The position numbers and the translations under genes are program-made. A stretch of 64,000 bases of DNA from Capnocytophaga gingivalis ATCC 33624 (GTDB lineage: Bacteria > Bacteroidota > Bacteroidia > Flavobacteriales > Flavobacteriaceae), in the NCBI RefSeq assembly GCF_000174755.1, contig NZ_ACLQ01000001.1, positions 1-64,000 of the forward strand. The letters run 5' to 3'. Shown piece after piece: positions 25,441 to 34,393 of this stretch. Each line of letters opens with the position of its first letter. Position 1 is the first letter of the stretch. The notes beneath the pieces were generated by a model that was not told the DNA's origin, searched no databases, and saw only the letters and a list, made by a program, of their open reading frames with translations.

Positions 25441-26934
25441 ATGAAAAAAATAAAATTTCCGACACCCTACACTGTCCTTGTGATAGTTATGATTTTTGCT
25501 GCAACCCTCACTTGGCTCTTACCCTCAGGTGGCTATGATACACTTTGGTATGATAAGGGTAAAGATGTTTTTGTGATTCAAAGTGTAGATAAGACTCAGG
25601 AAGTACCCGCTACTCAAGAGGCGCTTACCAGCCGCAATATCTCTATTACTCTTGACAAATTCAAAGAGCAGAAGATCAAGAACCCAATCTCTATTCCTAA
25701 TACCTACCAAGAGCGCAAAGCAACTCCACAAGGGATCACAGAGGTACTTTTTGCACCTATCAAGGGAATATATGAAGCGGTGAGCTTGATTCTCTTTGTA
25801 CTCTTTATAGGGGGCTTTATAGGAGTATTCAATAGCTCAGGGGCGCTCAATCAGGGGGTGGGCTATCTGGCACATCGCTTCAGAGGGAAGGAGGGAATTC
25901 TCATTATCGTGCTCTCTACCCTGATGGCACTGGGGGGGACTACCTTTGGGTTGGCAGAAGAAACACTGGCCTTTTACCCTATGTTGGTGCCTATTTTCTT
26001 AGCAGCTGGCTATGATCTATTGGTGCCTTTGGCGGTAATTTTTGTAAGTGCCAATGTGGGGTCTTTGGCATCTACAGCCAATCCTTTTGCGGTGATTATC
26101 GCTTCGGATGCTGCGGGAGTCGATTGGACTTCTGGACTTACCATACGTGCTGTGGCTTTGGTACTTTGTTTGGTCATTAGTATTGTTTACATCATTCGCT
26201 ATGCAGAAAAAGTAAAGAAGAATCCTGAAAAATCCTTGGTATATGGAACTACTGTACCTGAAATATATGCCTCCAATACACCGGAAACAACCCATAGTTT
26301 GAAATTTTCTACCAAGATACAGTTATTTATCTTTGCACTTACCTTTGTAGTAATGATTGTAGGAGTTTCCCAGTGGGAGTGGTGGTTTCAGGAGATGACG
26401 GGCTTATTCTTGGTAGCAGCTATCGTGATAGCAATTCTTCAGCGTACAGGCGAGGAGAAGTTCATAGAGCATTTCCTCACAGGGGCTAGAGATCTTTTGG
26501 GAGTAGCCTTTATCATAGGTATAGCCAGAGGGGTTTCTTTTATCCTGAACGAAGGACAGATATCAGGTACTATACTCTACTATGCGACAGAACTTGTTCA
26601 GGGGATGTCTCCTATGCTTTTCTTACCTATACTGATGCTTATTTTTGGGGTATTGAGTTTATTTATCGCTTCCAGTTCCGGTATGGCTGTGCTCACTATG
26701 CCTATTATGGGTGCTTTGGCAACAGTTGTAGGGGTAGAGGGGGACAATGTGGTGACCGCTTACCTCTTCGGTATGGGAATGATGGCGCTGATCACTCCTA
26801 CAGGGATGACACTTCCTTCGCTGACTATGGTCAATGTCAATTATAACCAATGGCTTCGATTTGCTTGGCCTTTGATGGTTATTTATGCCGTTGTCCTTAC
26901 CCTTCTGCTATGGATAGATAGTGGACAGTTATAG
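25441..26934 (+). CDS. YfcC/DcuC-type membrane carrier
   Basis: An inner-membrane protein of 497 residues with about 12 helices, in the YfcC (DcuC-like, ion-transporter superfamily) family. It shows the family's N-terminal FPTPYTVLVIVMIFAATLTW, the large first loop, the re-entrant segments GGTTFGLAEETLAFYPMLVP and SANVGSLASTANPFAVIIAS, and the later GISRG/LITPTG-type repeat (ALITPTGMTLPSLTMV). Members take up or exchange basic amino acids or dicarboxylates; the substrate here is unknown. It has its own promoter and terminator. Confidence 0.88.
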   Translation: MKKIKFPTPYTVLVIVMIFAATLTWLLPSGGYDTLWYDKGKDVFVIQSVDKTQEVPATQEALTSRNISITLDKFKEQKIKNPISIPNTYQERKATPQGITEVLFAPIKGIYEAVSLILFVLFIGGFIGVFNSSGALNQGVGYLAHRFRGKEGILIIVLSTLMALGGTTFGLAEETLAFYPMLVPIFLAAGYDLLVPLAVIFVSANVGSLASTANPFAVIIASDAAGVDWTSGLTIRAVALVLCLVISIVYIIRYAEKVKKNPEKSLVYGTTVPEIYASNTPETTHSLKFSTKIQLFIFALTFVVMIVGVSQWEWWFQEMTGLFLVAAIVIAILQRTGEEKFIEHFLTGARDLLGVAFIIGIARGVSFILNEGQISGTILYYATELVQGMSPMLFLPILMLIFGVLSLFIASSSGMAVLTMPIMGALATVVGVEGDNVVTAYLFGMGMMALITPTGMTLPSLTMVNVNYNQWLRFAWPLMVIYAVVLTLLLWIDSGQL

Positions 26935-26957
26935 TAAGGATAAATATATTATAGAAA

Positions 26958-26989
26958 AGAGGAGATAAGCTCAAGAGCTTATCTCCTCT
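26958..26989. terminator. Bidirectional terminator
   Basis: A perfect 14-base stem (AGAGGAGATAAGCT / AGCTTATCTCCTCT) with the loop CAAG lies between the convergent carrier gene and PBP1A gene. Confidence 0.9.
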
Positions 26990-27010
26990 ATCTTGAAATA
27001 TAAGTATTTC

Positions 27011-29353
27011 TTAGAAGTTTATTTCAGAGTCATCACCTATAGTCTCTACAGGGTCATTGCCCTTACAGTCAAGGTCTGAACTGCTAATCATACTTGCACC
27101 GTCTTTGTCCTTAGGAATAGGGAAGGGGGCAGTGGATACCTCTAAGTCTTTGTTTTCATAGATTTTCTTCATGTAGTAGCCCCATATAGGCAGCGCCATA
27201 GTAGCTCCTTGTCCCAGTTGTATCCCCTTGAAGTGGACAGACCTATCTTCACCACCTACCCATACGCCAGTTACTAAGTTAGGCACCATTCCCATGAACC
27301 ATCCATCGGATTGGTTCTGTGTAGTTCCCGTTTTTCCTGCGATAGGGTTCTTAAAGGCATAAGGATAGCCAGTGATAACATTCTTATAAATATTGTTATA
27401 CCCATCAGCTCCTTTGGTGCGCAATCGAGCCCCAGAACCAGACTGAGTAACCCCTTCCATCAGCTTCACTACGGTATAGGCTTTTACAGGGTTGATAGCA
27501 TTTCTTACCTCTGGAGTATATTCATATAATATACGTCCGTCCTTATCCTCTATACGGGTGATAAATACCGGTTTTCTGTAGTTCCCTTGGTTGGCAAAAG
27601 CCCCATAAGCGCCTACCATTTCGAATAGGGTAATATCAGCAGAACCTAAAGCGATAGAAGGTAGTTCAGGGATATTGGAAGTGATCCCCAAGTCCTTGAT
27701 GAGTTTTACTACAGGTACAGGCCCCACATCGTCCATGAGCTTGGCTGTGATTGAGTTGATCGAGTTGGCCAGTGCTGCTTTTAGGGTCATCATTTTTCCA
27801 CTATAGCTACCATTAGTATTGTGAGGGCACCACTCTTTTCCATTGCCAAATTTGCCAGCTTCTATACAGGTTTTTACATCAGGAATCTGGGTACAAGGGG
27901 TATAACCGAGTTGGTCAATAGCTGCTGCATATACAAAAGGTTTGAAGGCAGACCCTACCTGACGAGCCCCTTGGTATACTTGGTCGTATTTGAAATTGTT
28001 ATAATCAATTCCTCCTACCCACGCCTTGATATGTCCTGTCTGTGGTTCCATGGACATGATAGCTGTACGCAAGAAAGCCTTATAGTAACGGATAGAGTCA
28101 TAAGGAGTCATGATTGTATCAATAGTGCCATGCCAAGAAAATACCTGCATAGGTGTTTTCTTATAGAAGGAATCACGGATTTCCTTTTCAGAATGGCCTA
28201 AGTACTTCATCTGTGCCCAGCGCTCGGAGTTCTTCATGGCACGTTCCATGAGCTTATCGATCTCCTCTTTGGAAAGTTTTACAAAGGGGAAAGTCTTGTT
28301 ATTCTTTATGTTATTCTCCTTGAAGAAAGCCTTTTGTAGGTTTTTCATGTGATTCTTTACCGCTTCCTCCGCTATGGCTTGCATACGAGAATCTATAGTG
28401 GTATATATCTTAAGTCCATCGGAATAGATGTCATACTTAGAGCCATCAGGCTTGAGGTTTTCTTCCTTATTAACCCAGTCCTTCATGAAGGAACGTAGGT
28501 GTTCACGAAAATAAGTAGCAATCCCCTCATTGTGCCCTTCTGGATTGAAGTTCAGTTGTAAGGGGAGTTTTTGTAAGGAATCCTTTTCCTTTGTTGTGAG
28601 GTAGTGATTCTTTTCCATCTGGGCGAGCACCACATTGCGACGGTTGATGACCCCTTGAGGGTTTTTTCTTGGGTTGTATAAGGACGAGTTCTTGAACATA
28701 CCTACCAGCATAGCCCCTTCCTCTATTTTGAGATCCTTGGGCTCTTTGCCAAAATAGATACGAGAAGCCGAGCGGATACCATCGGCATTGTTGTTGAAGT
28801 CATATTGGTTGAAATACATTGTAAGTATTTCTTTTTTAGTATATTGTCTTTCCAAGCGAATGGCGATAATCCATTCTTTTATTTTCTGTAAATAGCGTTC
28901 ACTCGTTTTTTTAGAACCCTCACGGTGGAAGAGTAGCTTGGCCAGCTGTTGTGTAATGGTAGAAGCTCCTCCTCGCCTACCGAGGAAGACAATTGCTCGT
29001 AGTGTACCTCGCATATCGATACCAGAGTGATCCTCAAAACGCTCATCCTCAGTGGCTATCAGCGCATTGACTAAGTGTTCGGGCAGATCCTTGTAAGTGA
29101 CAGCCGTACGGTTGTCATTGAAGTAGAATTTGCCCAATATCTTACCATCAGAAGAGTAGATACGAGTAGCGAAATTTGTCTCAGGGTTTTCTAATCCCTT
29201 GAAATCAGGCATTTCTCCAAAAGCGCCCCATGAGGCTAATAGGAAGACAAATATCACTGCGGTTATTCCCACAAGGATAGTGCCCCAAAAGTATTTTAAC
29301 AATCTCTTTCTCGAAAAAACTCCTTTGGAGGGTGTTGCTTTTTTAGTTCCCAT
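27011..29353 (-). CDS. Class A penicillin-binding protein 1A
   Basis: A bifunctional peptidoglycan synthase of 780 residues. It has one membrane anchor (about 18-40) and a GT51 transglycosylase domain with EDERFEDHSGID (catalytic Glu), GGASTITQQLAKLLF and MYFNQYDFNNNADG. The transpeptidase domain follows with SxxK in VGSAFKPFVYA, SxN in ANSINSITAKL and KTG in AGKTGTTQNQSDGWF. The ATG at 29353 is preferred; the frame extends to a TTG at 29377 with no added domain. A TACATTTG -7 element is seen at 29386-29393 (minus). The C-terminus ends in a short acidic tail, as usual. Confidence 0.95.
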   Translation of the reverse strand: MGTKKATPSKGVFSRKRLLKYFWGTILVGITAVIFVFLLASWGAFGEMPDFKGLENPETNFATRIYSSDGKILGKFYFNDNRTAVTYKDLPEHLVNALIATEDERFEDHSGIDMRGTLRAIVFLGRRGGASTITQQLAKLLFHREGSKKTSERYLQKIKEWIIAIRLERQYTKKEILTMYFNQYDFNNNADGIRSASRIYFGKEPKDLKIEEGAMLVGMFKNSSLYNPRKNPQGVINRRNVVLAQMEKNHYLTTKEKDSLQKLPLQLNFNPEGHNEGIATYFREHLRSFMKDWVNKEENLKPDGSKYDIYSDGLKIYTTIDSRMQAIAEEAVKNHMKNLQKAFFKENNIKNNKTFPFVKLSKEEIDKLMERAMKNSERWAQMKYLGHSEKEIRDSFYKKTPMQVFSWHGTIDTIMTPYDSIRYYKAFLRTAIMSMEPQTGHIKAWVGGIDYNNFKYDQVYQGARQVGSAFKPFVYAAAIDQLGYTPCTQIPDVKTCIEAGKFGNGKEWCPHNTNGSYSGKMMTLKAALANSINSITAKLMDDVGPVPVVKLIKDLGITSNIPELPSIALGSADITLFEMVGAYGAFANQGNYRKPVFITRIEDKDGRILYEYTPEVRNAINPVKAYTVVKLMEGVTQSGSGARLRTKGADGYNNIYKNVITGYPYAFKNPIAGKTGTTQNQSDGWFMGMVPNLVTGVWVGGEDRSVHFKGIQLGQGATMALPIWGYYMKKIYENKDLEVSTAPFPIPKDKDGASMISSSDLDCKGNDPVETIGDDSEINF

Positions 29354-29575
29354 ATTCAGTGCATTAAGACTTTTCAAATTTGTGGCAAATGTACAATAAT
29401 ATTTACAATTATAGTTCTTAGGTGCGGAAATTATGATTTATTTAAAGAATGATTTTGGTAATTTAGTGATTTTTATATACATAATTGTTTATAAAAAAAA
29501 ATATTCCTCAAAAGCCTTATAAAAACAAATGTTTTTACTACCTTTGTCCTTGAGAAATAACCTTAACAAAAAGAA

Positions 29576-30580
29576 ATGTCCTTGAAATACTCCCTGATCA
29601 TACCTGTATATAACCGTCCAGAAGAGGTGAAAGAACTTTTGGAGACCATAGCTGCACAGACATTTGCAGGTGATTTTGAAACAATAGTTATAGAAGATGG
29701 CTCTACCCTTTCCTCCCGAGAAGTGGTGGCGGAGTATACCTCAAGGATAGCAATTACCTATTTAGAAAAAGAAAATTCAGGACCAGGTGATTCTCGGAAT
29801 TATGGCATGGAGAGAGCTTCTGGAGATTACTTTATCATATTGGATTCCGATTGTCTGTTACCGGATCATTATTTAGAATCGGTGGATGAGTTCTTGGGAA
29901 GGCACTATGTAGATTGTTTTGGGGGTGCGGATGCAGCGACAGAACACTTTACCCCTATCCAGAAGGCGATTAACTATGCGATGACTTCGCTACTGACCAC
30001 CGGAGGGATACGAGGGAATAAGCGAGCTGTGAGTAAGTTCGAGCCTCGTAGCTTCAATATGGGACTCTCTCGCAGGGCTTTCCAGGCTACAGGAGGCTTT
30101 GGTCGTATACACCCTGGGGAAGACCCCGATCTTACAATACGCTTGTGGGAGAAAGGTTTTGAAACAGCCTTTGTAGAGGAAGCTTTTGTATACCATAAAA
30201 GACGTATCTCATGGGAGAAGTATTTTCAACAAGTTAAGAAATTCGGACAGACACGTGCGATCCTTAACAGGTGGCATCCCCAGTCAAGGAAGATAGTACA
30301 TTGGTTTCCTACCCTTTTCCTCATAGGCTTTCTCATATCTTTACTTTTATTATTTGTAGGAGAATGGGGATTTATATTTATATATATAGCCTATTTTATC
30401 CTAATTTTCTTTGATAGCAAGCGAATCAATCACAGCAGCCAGATCGGATATTTATCAGTTTGGGCGGTTTGTTTGCAATTTTACGCTTACGGAACAGGAT
30501 TTTTAGGCGCGACTTTGAGGATTTTGAGTAGTAAAAAGTCTCCCGAAGAGCTGTTTCCTAAATTATTTTTCAAAAAATAA
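29576..30580 (+). CDS. Family 2 glycosyltransferase with C-terminal membrane helices
   Basis: A protein of 334 residues. The GT2 fold is marked by SLIIPVYNRPEEVKELLETI, the nucleotide-binding VIEDGST, and DxD in IILDSDCLLP. The acceptor region ERASGDYF and HPGEDPDLTIRLWEKGF with the following Trp-rich helix are typical of GT-A enzymes. Two or three hydrophobic segments follow residue 240. It probably adds a sugar to a lipid-linked envelope glycan; donor and acceptor are unknown. A TACCTTTG -7 element lies at 29539-29546. Confidence 0.88.
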   Translation: MSLKYSLIIPVYNRPEEVKELLETIAAQTFAGDFETIVIEDGSTLSSREVVAEYTSRIAITYLEKENSGPGDSRNYGMERASGDYFIILDSDCLLPDHYLESVDEFLGRHYVDCFGGADAATEHFTPIQKAINYAMTSLLTTGGIRGNKRAVSKFEPRSFNMGLSRRAFQATGGFGRIHPGEDPDLTIRLWEKGFETAFVEEAFVYHKRRISWEKYFQQVKKFGQTRAILNRWHPQSRKIVHWFPTLFLIGFLISLLLLFVGEWGFIFIYIAYFILIFFDSKRINHSSQIGYLSVWAVCLQFYAYGTGFLGATLRILSSKKSPEELFPKLFFKK

Positions 30581-30643
30581 ATATTGAAAATCAATTAGTT
30601 GAAAAATATTTTCAAGAAATAAGAAAAAAAGTACAGAAAAAAT

Positions 30644-30673
30644 TTGTCAGTATCAAAAAATGTTGTAATTTTG
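30644..30673 (+). promoter_or_regulatory. Promoter of tRNA-Asn
   Basis: TTG (30644-30646), 19 bases, TAATTTTG (30666-30673). It lies about 48 bases upstream of the tRNA. Confidence 0.6.
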
Positions 30674-30721
30674 CACTCGGAAAATTGATAAAGAAATCAG
30701 GTTTTCCAAATAAAAATTCAT

Positions 30722-30795
30722 TCCTCCTTAGCTCAGTTGGTTAGAGCATCTGACTGTTAATCAGAGGGTCACTGGTTCAAGTCCAGTAGGGGGAG
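30722..30795 (+). tRNA. tRNA-Asn (anticodon GTT)
   Basis: A 74-base cloverleaf. The acceptor arms TCCTCCT and AGGGGGA pair with one G-T, the anticodon stem is TCTGA/TCAGA with loop CTGTTAA and anticodon GTT at 30756-30758, and the T arm is ACTGG TTCAAGT CCAGT. The CCA end is not encoded. A terminator follows at once, and a genomic island begins after it. Confidence 0.97.
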
Positions 30796-30799
30796 CAAC

Positions 30800-30840
30800 A
30801 AGGTAATACTTTGATACTCAAAGTGTTACCTTTATTTTTT
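30800..30840 (+). terminator. Terminator of tRNA-Asn
   Basis: AAGGTAATACTTTGA (30800-30814) pairs with TCAAAGTGTTACCTT (30818-30832) with one G-T pair, a three-base loop and a T run. Confidence 0.9.
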
Positions 30841-30924
30841 TACCCTAAAATTAGATTTGTAAATTTACGAATCGGCAAGGTAAACGACATGGTAAAAATT
30901 ACAAGTAAAATTTCCAATAAATAG
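30835..30924 (+). pseudogene. Possible toxin-tip remnant after tRNA-Asn
   Basis: A short open stretch ending ..RIGKVNDMVKITSKISNK at TAG 30922-30924, with no start codon, 15 bases before an immunity-like membrane gene. Its ending on the TAG just before a small orphan gene copies the tip/immunity layout. It is too short for a firm call. Confidence 0.25.
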
Positions 30925-30939
30925 ATTTATAAAAAAGCA

Positions 30940-31491
30940 ATGAAAGAAGAGTCTGATATTCCTTTGTTGAAGTCTTATAATAAAGATACAACTGTTATTG
31001 AGACAGATCCTTTTATGGAAAAAGAGATAGAAGAACTCATACGAGCTTATGCCCAACCTCAAGAGATTATAAGAAGACTAAGAGATGTAGGTTATTCGGA
31101 AGAAGAAGTAAGGCAAAGTTATAAGTTTCAATTTTATTGTGAAATATTAAAACAAATCCAAAAAGATAAAGAAGAAGAGAAAGCAGAATTGCGCCTTTCT
31201 ATACCCTTTATTATTTCATTAGTAGTATTTTCTTTATTTTCTTTGGCTGCGACAATAGGAATTTTCTTTTCGGTATATTTCATATTTTTAGCACTTCCTC
31301 TATGGGTTCTTACCTATGGTTTTTACAAACTTAATAAGCTTTCTATTATCATATGGGGAATACTTTTATTGATATTATCTATACTTGGATGTATTGCTTT
31401 ATTCTCTGGTTCAGGGAAGGTCTTCGCTGCTTTCGTTCCAGTGGGGACTGCTTTGTTAAATTATTTGGCTGATCTTTTAAAAAGGAGTTAA
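30940..31491 (+). CDS. Hypothetical membrane protein
   Basis: A protein of 183 residues. The N-terminal 90 residues are charged and helical (MEKEIEELIRAYAQPQEIIR, SEEEVRQSYKFQFYCEIL); then three to four hydrophobic helices follow (IPFIISLVVFSLFSLAATIG, IFFSVYFIFLALPLWVL, IIIWGILLLILSILGCIALF). No family recognised. It is first in the island after the tRNA. Membrane immunity proteins against pore-forming or lipid-targeting toxins have this shape, but that is inference. Confidence 0.65.
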   Translation: MKEESDIPLLKSYNKDTTVIETDPFMEKEIEELIRAYAQPQEIIRRLRDVGYSEEEVRQSYKFQFYCEILKQIQKDKEEEKAELRLSIPFIISLVVFSLFSLAATIGIFFSVYFIFLALPLWVLTYGFYKLNKLSIIIWGILLLILSILGCIALFSGSGKVFAAFVPVGTALLNYLADLLKRS

Positions 31492-31510
31492 GTTAGAATC
31501 TATTTTTATA

Positions 31511-31822
31511 ATGAAACTGTATAGAATTATATTTTTATTTTGGATTTACAATATTTTTGCGATATTTCAGTTTTCTTGGATGGCTGGAGTCTGGTTTGAT
31601 TCAGAAGATTTGATGCAACGATCAGATTATGAAATATATAAACCTCCTCTGTGGCAATATCAATTGTATTACATATTGTTTGGAGTGTATGTAGTGATTA
31701 GTTCTTTGTTATTATACCTTTGGCAAAAGAAGATTAGAAATACTGAAGGAGGAATAATTGTATGGGTGTTACATATTATATGGGTGTTATTTTTTATATT
31801 AGGCTGGATGATTTCTATTTGA
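31511..31822 (+). CDS. Small hypothetical membrane protein
   Basis: A protein of 103 residues with three hydrophobic segments (IIFLFWIYNIFAIFQFSWMA, YQLYYILFGVYVVISSLLLY, IVWVLHIIWVLFFILGWMIS). It starts 19 bases after the preceding gene and is probably co-transcribed. No family recognised. Confidence 0.6.
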   Translation: MKLYRIIFLFWIYNIFAIFQFSWMAGVWFDSEDLMQRSDYEIYKPPLWQYQLYYILFGVYVVISSLLLYLWQKKIRNTEGGIIVWVLHIIWVLFFILGWMISI

Positions 31823-31878
31823 AAAATGTTTTTTTATATTGTGAAGTTTCTGATTTTCAGCAACTTTACCGAAAATAA

Positions 31879-31996
31879 AGCAACTTTATATTAGGTCAAG
31901 GGAGATTAAGGCATGAACAACGCACTCGCCCCACTGGTGAATATGTATATAAATCAAGACCCGATAAGGTTAATACTGAAAAACTTGCTAATAACT
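31879..31996 (+). pseudogene. Possible toxin-tip remnant overlapping the next gene's start
   Basis: After a TAA at 31876-31878 a frame reads ..GRLRHEQRTRPTGEYVYKSR, PDKVNTEKLANNYE and continues into the next gene in another frame. Either this frame or the extended 5' part of the next gene is real. The sequence style is that of a toxin C-terminus, and the immunity-like ATG at 31997 lies at its end. Weak support. Confidence 0.25.
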
Positions 31997-32323
31997 ATGA
32001 GAAAAGAAGTTTTAGAATTAAAAAATATTGGGCGAATGCCCACAGAAACATTAGAAGATACAGAGGGTATTTTGTCTCTAATAGAAAAATATGACTCTTT
32101 GATTTCTAACATAGAAAGTCCGATTAGTCTTGAAGAAGCAAAAGTAATAATTTCTATTTTCCCTGAAGGTTTTTTCTATGACTTACATTGGGACTTAGTA
32201 AGACTCATTGAAAGTTTTTTAATACAAAACGAACAACAATATTTGGAAATTATTAACCAATGTCCAAGTGAAGAATGGAAAGAAGTACTAAACACGCGAT
32301 ATATTAACTGGAAAAAAGGGTAA
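31997..32323 (+). CDS. Small hypothetical immunity-like protein
   Basis: A soluble, acidic, helical protein of 108 residues when started at ATG 31997 (MRKEVLELKNIG). An in-frame ATG at 31913 would add 28 residues (NNALAPLVNMYINQDPIR), but that segment competes with a tip-like frame and has weaker coding character. No signal peptide and no recognised family. Size, acidity and neighbours fit an orphan immunity protein. Confidence 0.6.
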   Translation: MRKEVLELKNIGRMPTETLEDTEGILSLIEKYDSLISNIESPISLEEAKVIISIFPEGFFYDLHWDLVRLIESFLIQNEQQYLEIINQCPSEEWKEVLNTRYINWKKG

Positions 32324-32343
32324 TGTCTTAGGTGTGTTGTTAA

Positions 32344-32529
32344 AGATTCAATGTGTTACCAATCAGTGAAATACAAAAGAGCCAAAGTTTTATTTCTACT
32401 TCTTGTTATAGGAATGTAAGAGATGAGCTACAAAAAACCAGCGGTGTGAGCCATATCGGCAATTATCGGAGTAATGGGAAACTAAAAAGGTTATATATGG
32501 CTGATATAGGAGCAAGAATAAAGGAATAA
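32344..32529 (+). pseudogene. Toxin-tip remnant
   Basis: A 61-codon frame open between stops, ending KTSGVSHIGNYRSNGKLKRL, YMADIGARIKE, TAA at 32527-32529. It has no ATG near its beginning. The next gene, an LRR-like protein, starts 12 bases later. The basic, Gly/Asn-rich end is typical of polymorphic-toxin C-termini, and the spacing to the next gene matches a tip/immunity pair. The frame was found by reading between genes; its family is unknown. Confidence 0.4.
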
Positions 32530-32541
32530 ATTGTATTTGGT

Positions 32542-33204
32542 ATGGAAAAATATGTGTTAGATTATAGTGAAACCTCCTATTTTAAAGGACTTAGAATATT
32601 ATATCCGTATATAGAAGAAGGTCTTTTATATGCACAACAAAATAATATAAAAGATATTTGTGTATGGACTCAAGGTGATTGGACAAAACAAAATGTAAAT
32701 TTTGATTTCCTAAATGGGAAAAGTTTTATTGAAACATTTCACTGGTTGGTTCCAATGTCAAAAAAGACAGATGTTACTGGAATATACAATTTGCTCAATT
32801 TAAAAGAATTGAGATGGGGCTTCTATGATTTGGATCTTTCCTATTTTAAAGAACTTGAAAGACTTAATATAACATATAGCGCTAAGATTTTAGGTTGGAA
32901 TTCTCTAAAGAAAGTAACACATCTTACTATTGGGGGAGTGAAAACTCAAGATTTATCCTTTTTAGAAGATATGGATAACTTAGAGTATTTGCGTATTATA
33001 AAAGGAACTTTTTCTACAATAAAAGGTGTTGATAGATGTAATAAACTGAAAACTATTTTTATTCAGGGATGTAATTCTTTATTGGATATAAAAGATACTC
33101 TAATAAATAATAAAAATATTGAAAACTTACTTTTAGAAAGATGTAAGAATGTAATTTTAGAAGGTATAGAATCTTTAGGTTTAAAGAATTTATCAGTAAT
33201 ATAG
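32542..33204 (+). CDS. Leucine-rich-repeat-like orphan protein
   Basis: A soluble protein of 220 residues. From about residue 80 it shows irregular LRR units of about 21-23 residues (NLLNLKELRWGFYDLDLSYF, LKKVTHLTIGGVKTQDLSFL, MDNLEYLRIIKGTF, CNKLKTIFIQGCNSL, NKNIENLLLERCKNV). No signal peptide. LRR-like immunity proteins are known next to polymorphic toxins, and the tip remnant just upstream supports that role here (inference). Confidence 0.7.
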   Translation: MEKYVLDYSETSYFKGLRILYPYIEEGLLYAQQNNIKDICVWTQGDWTKQNVNFDFLNGKSFIETFHWLVPMSKKTDVTGIYNLLNLKELRWGFYDLDLSYFKELERLNITYSAKILGWNSLKKVTHLTIGGVKTQDLSFLEDMDNLEYLRIIKGTFSTIKGVDRCNKLKTIFIQGCNSLLDIKDTLINNKNIENLLLERCKNVILEGIESLGLKNLSVI

Positions 33205-33278
33205 AGAAGGCATAAAGGACACGAAACACGCCAATGGGGAGGAGTAATTCATAATACACTTATATTTAATATTTTAAA

Positions 33279-33638
33279 ATGATAAAAGCAGGTTTAGAAA
33301 TTTTTTTCACAACGTTTCCATTTTTTATTATTTTTTTATGGTTTTGGATATTCAAATGGAATAAGCATAGTTCTTTTGTGGGGGCTATTATTTATCAGTA
33401 TTTGCTTATTGCCATTCTATTCTTTTTTGATTCATTACCTATAGAATTTTATCAAGAATTGGAAGGAAATCAGAGTAAACTTGCGGGAGTTTTTCAAGGA
33501 GTATTTCATCTACTACTTATCTCTATAGCAAAGATATTCTTATTTATTTCATTGTATAAAAACAAAGAATTTAAGCTTCTTATAATAGATAGTATCTTAT
33601 TTGTATTATTGATCTTATTTGTCTATCTATATTATTAA
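33279..33638 (+). CDS. Small hypothetical membrane protein
   Basis: A protein of 119 residues with four hydrophobic helices (IFFTTFPFFIIFLWFWIF, FVGAIIYQYLLIAILFFFD, VFQGVFHLLLISIAKIFLF, LLIIDSILFVLLILFVYL). No family recognised. A very short frame ending KDTKHANGEE lies just upstream (33205-33247) and may be another tip end; its HANG recalls module A of the other island. It ends 11 bases before the SUKH gene. Confidence 0.6.
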   Translation: MIKAGLEIFFTTFPFFIIFLWFWIFKWNKHSSFVGAIIYQYLLIAILFFFDSLPIEFYQELEGNQSKLAGVFQGVFHLLLISIAKIFLFISLYKNKEFKLLIIDSILFVLLILFVYLYY

Positions 33639-33649
33639 AGAAAAATAAT

Positions 33650-34183
33650 ATGTACAACGAACTATTGACTATAGAGAATGAAATAGTAACTATTAGTGAT
33701 GATTTAGATTCAAGTTATCATATAGGTAATTGGGCTATTCCTCCTTCATACTATGAGTTTTGCAAAGAGTTGGGATATGGGCTATTGTTAGAGCTTTTTC
33801 TAACTTATATTCCAATGGGGAAAGGGAATCCGTTCTGTGATTCTTTGGAGAATCAAAATATTTATTTGAAAAATATTTTAAAGAAATACCTTGAGACCCC
33901 TCTTATGATGCTTAAAAATGCTGATAACTATAATCTGATTGCCAATGCAGAGCCTTTTATGTTTGGCGAGAATGGGGAAATTGTTTTTTGGGATATAAGA
34001 GAGTCTAAGGAAGGCGAATATCCCATATATTTAGCAAATTTTCCTGTAGGAGTGTATTATGCTGGTGGGAATTTTAGAGAATTTATCATCAACCTTACGG
34101 ATAAAGATACCTATAAAAAGATTCTTACTTTTTATGAAGAACCTTTGTTGCCTAAGTTTAGACCTCTGAAAATGGTACAATAG
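33650..34183 (+). CDS. SUKH (SMI1/KNR4-like) immunity protein
   Basis: A protein of 177 residues. SUKH features are the early WAIPPSYYEFCKELGYGLLL (LP..Y..f...nGgg pattern), a central helix, AEPFMFGENGEIVFWDI (the F..d..G..f.f.d strand pair) and a terminal NFREFIINL helix. SUKH proteins are the most widespread immunity family against nuclease and other toxins in contact-dependent and Rhs-type systems. No matching toxin is in the window, so it is an orphan. It is the last gene of the tRNA-Asn island. Confidence 0.75.
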   Translation: MYNELLTIENEIVTISDDLDSSYHIGNWAIPPSYYEFCKELGYGLLLELFLTYIPMGKGNPFCDSLENQNIYLKNILKKYLETPLMMLKNADNYNLIANAEPFMFGENGEIVFWDIRESKEGEYPIYLANFPVGVYYAGGNFREFIINLTDKDTYKKILTFYEEPLLPKFRPLKMVQ

Positions 34184-34300
34184 CTAATATGTCAGCTATG
34201 TTGAAAAAATCAATTAGGAACTCGAGAGATGGCTTCTCTTAGAAACTCTATAGAGGTAGGGATCGGTTTGAAAAATCTTCGTTTTGCGGAAAAAAAAAAT

Positions 34301-34331
34301 TTGGTAGTCTAAAAAAAAAGATATACTTTTG
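34301..34331 (+). promoter_or_regulatory. Promoter of fumC
   Basis: TTG (34301-34303), 20 bases, TACTTTTG (34324-34331), 63 bases before the ATG. Confidence 0.7.
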
Positions 34332-34393
34332 TACGTGGAAAAGAAAAGTTCTTTTCCCCCAAGTGGAAGAACCATTAAAACTTATATATCAAG

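Noticed and set aside
30722-34393. Integrative element with att sites at tRNA-Asn
   Set aside because: I looked for a second copy of the tRNA 3' end before fumC and for an integrase; neither is visible.
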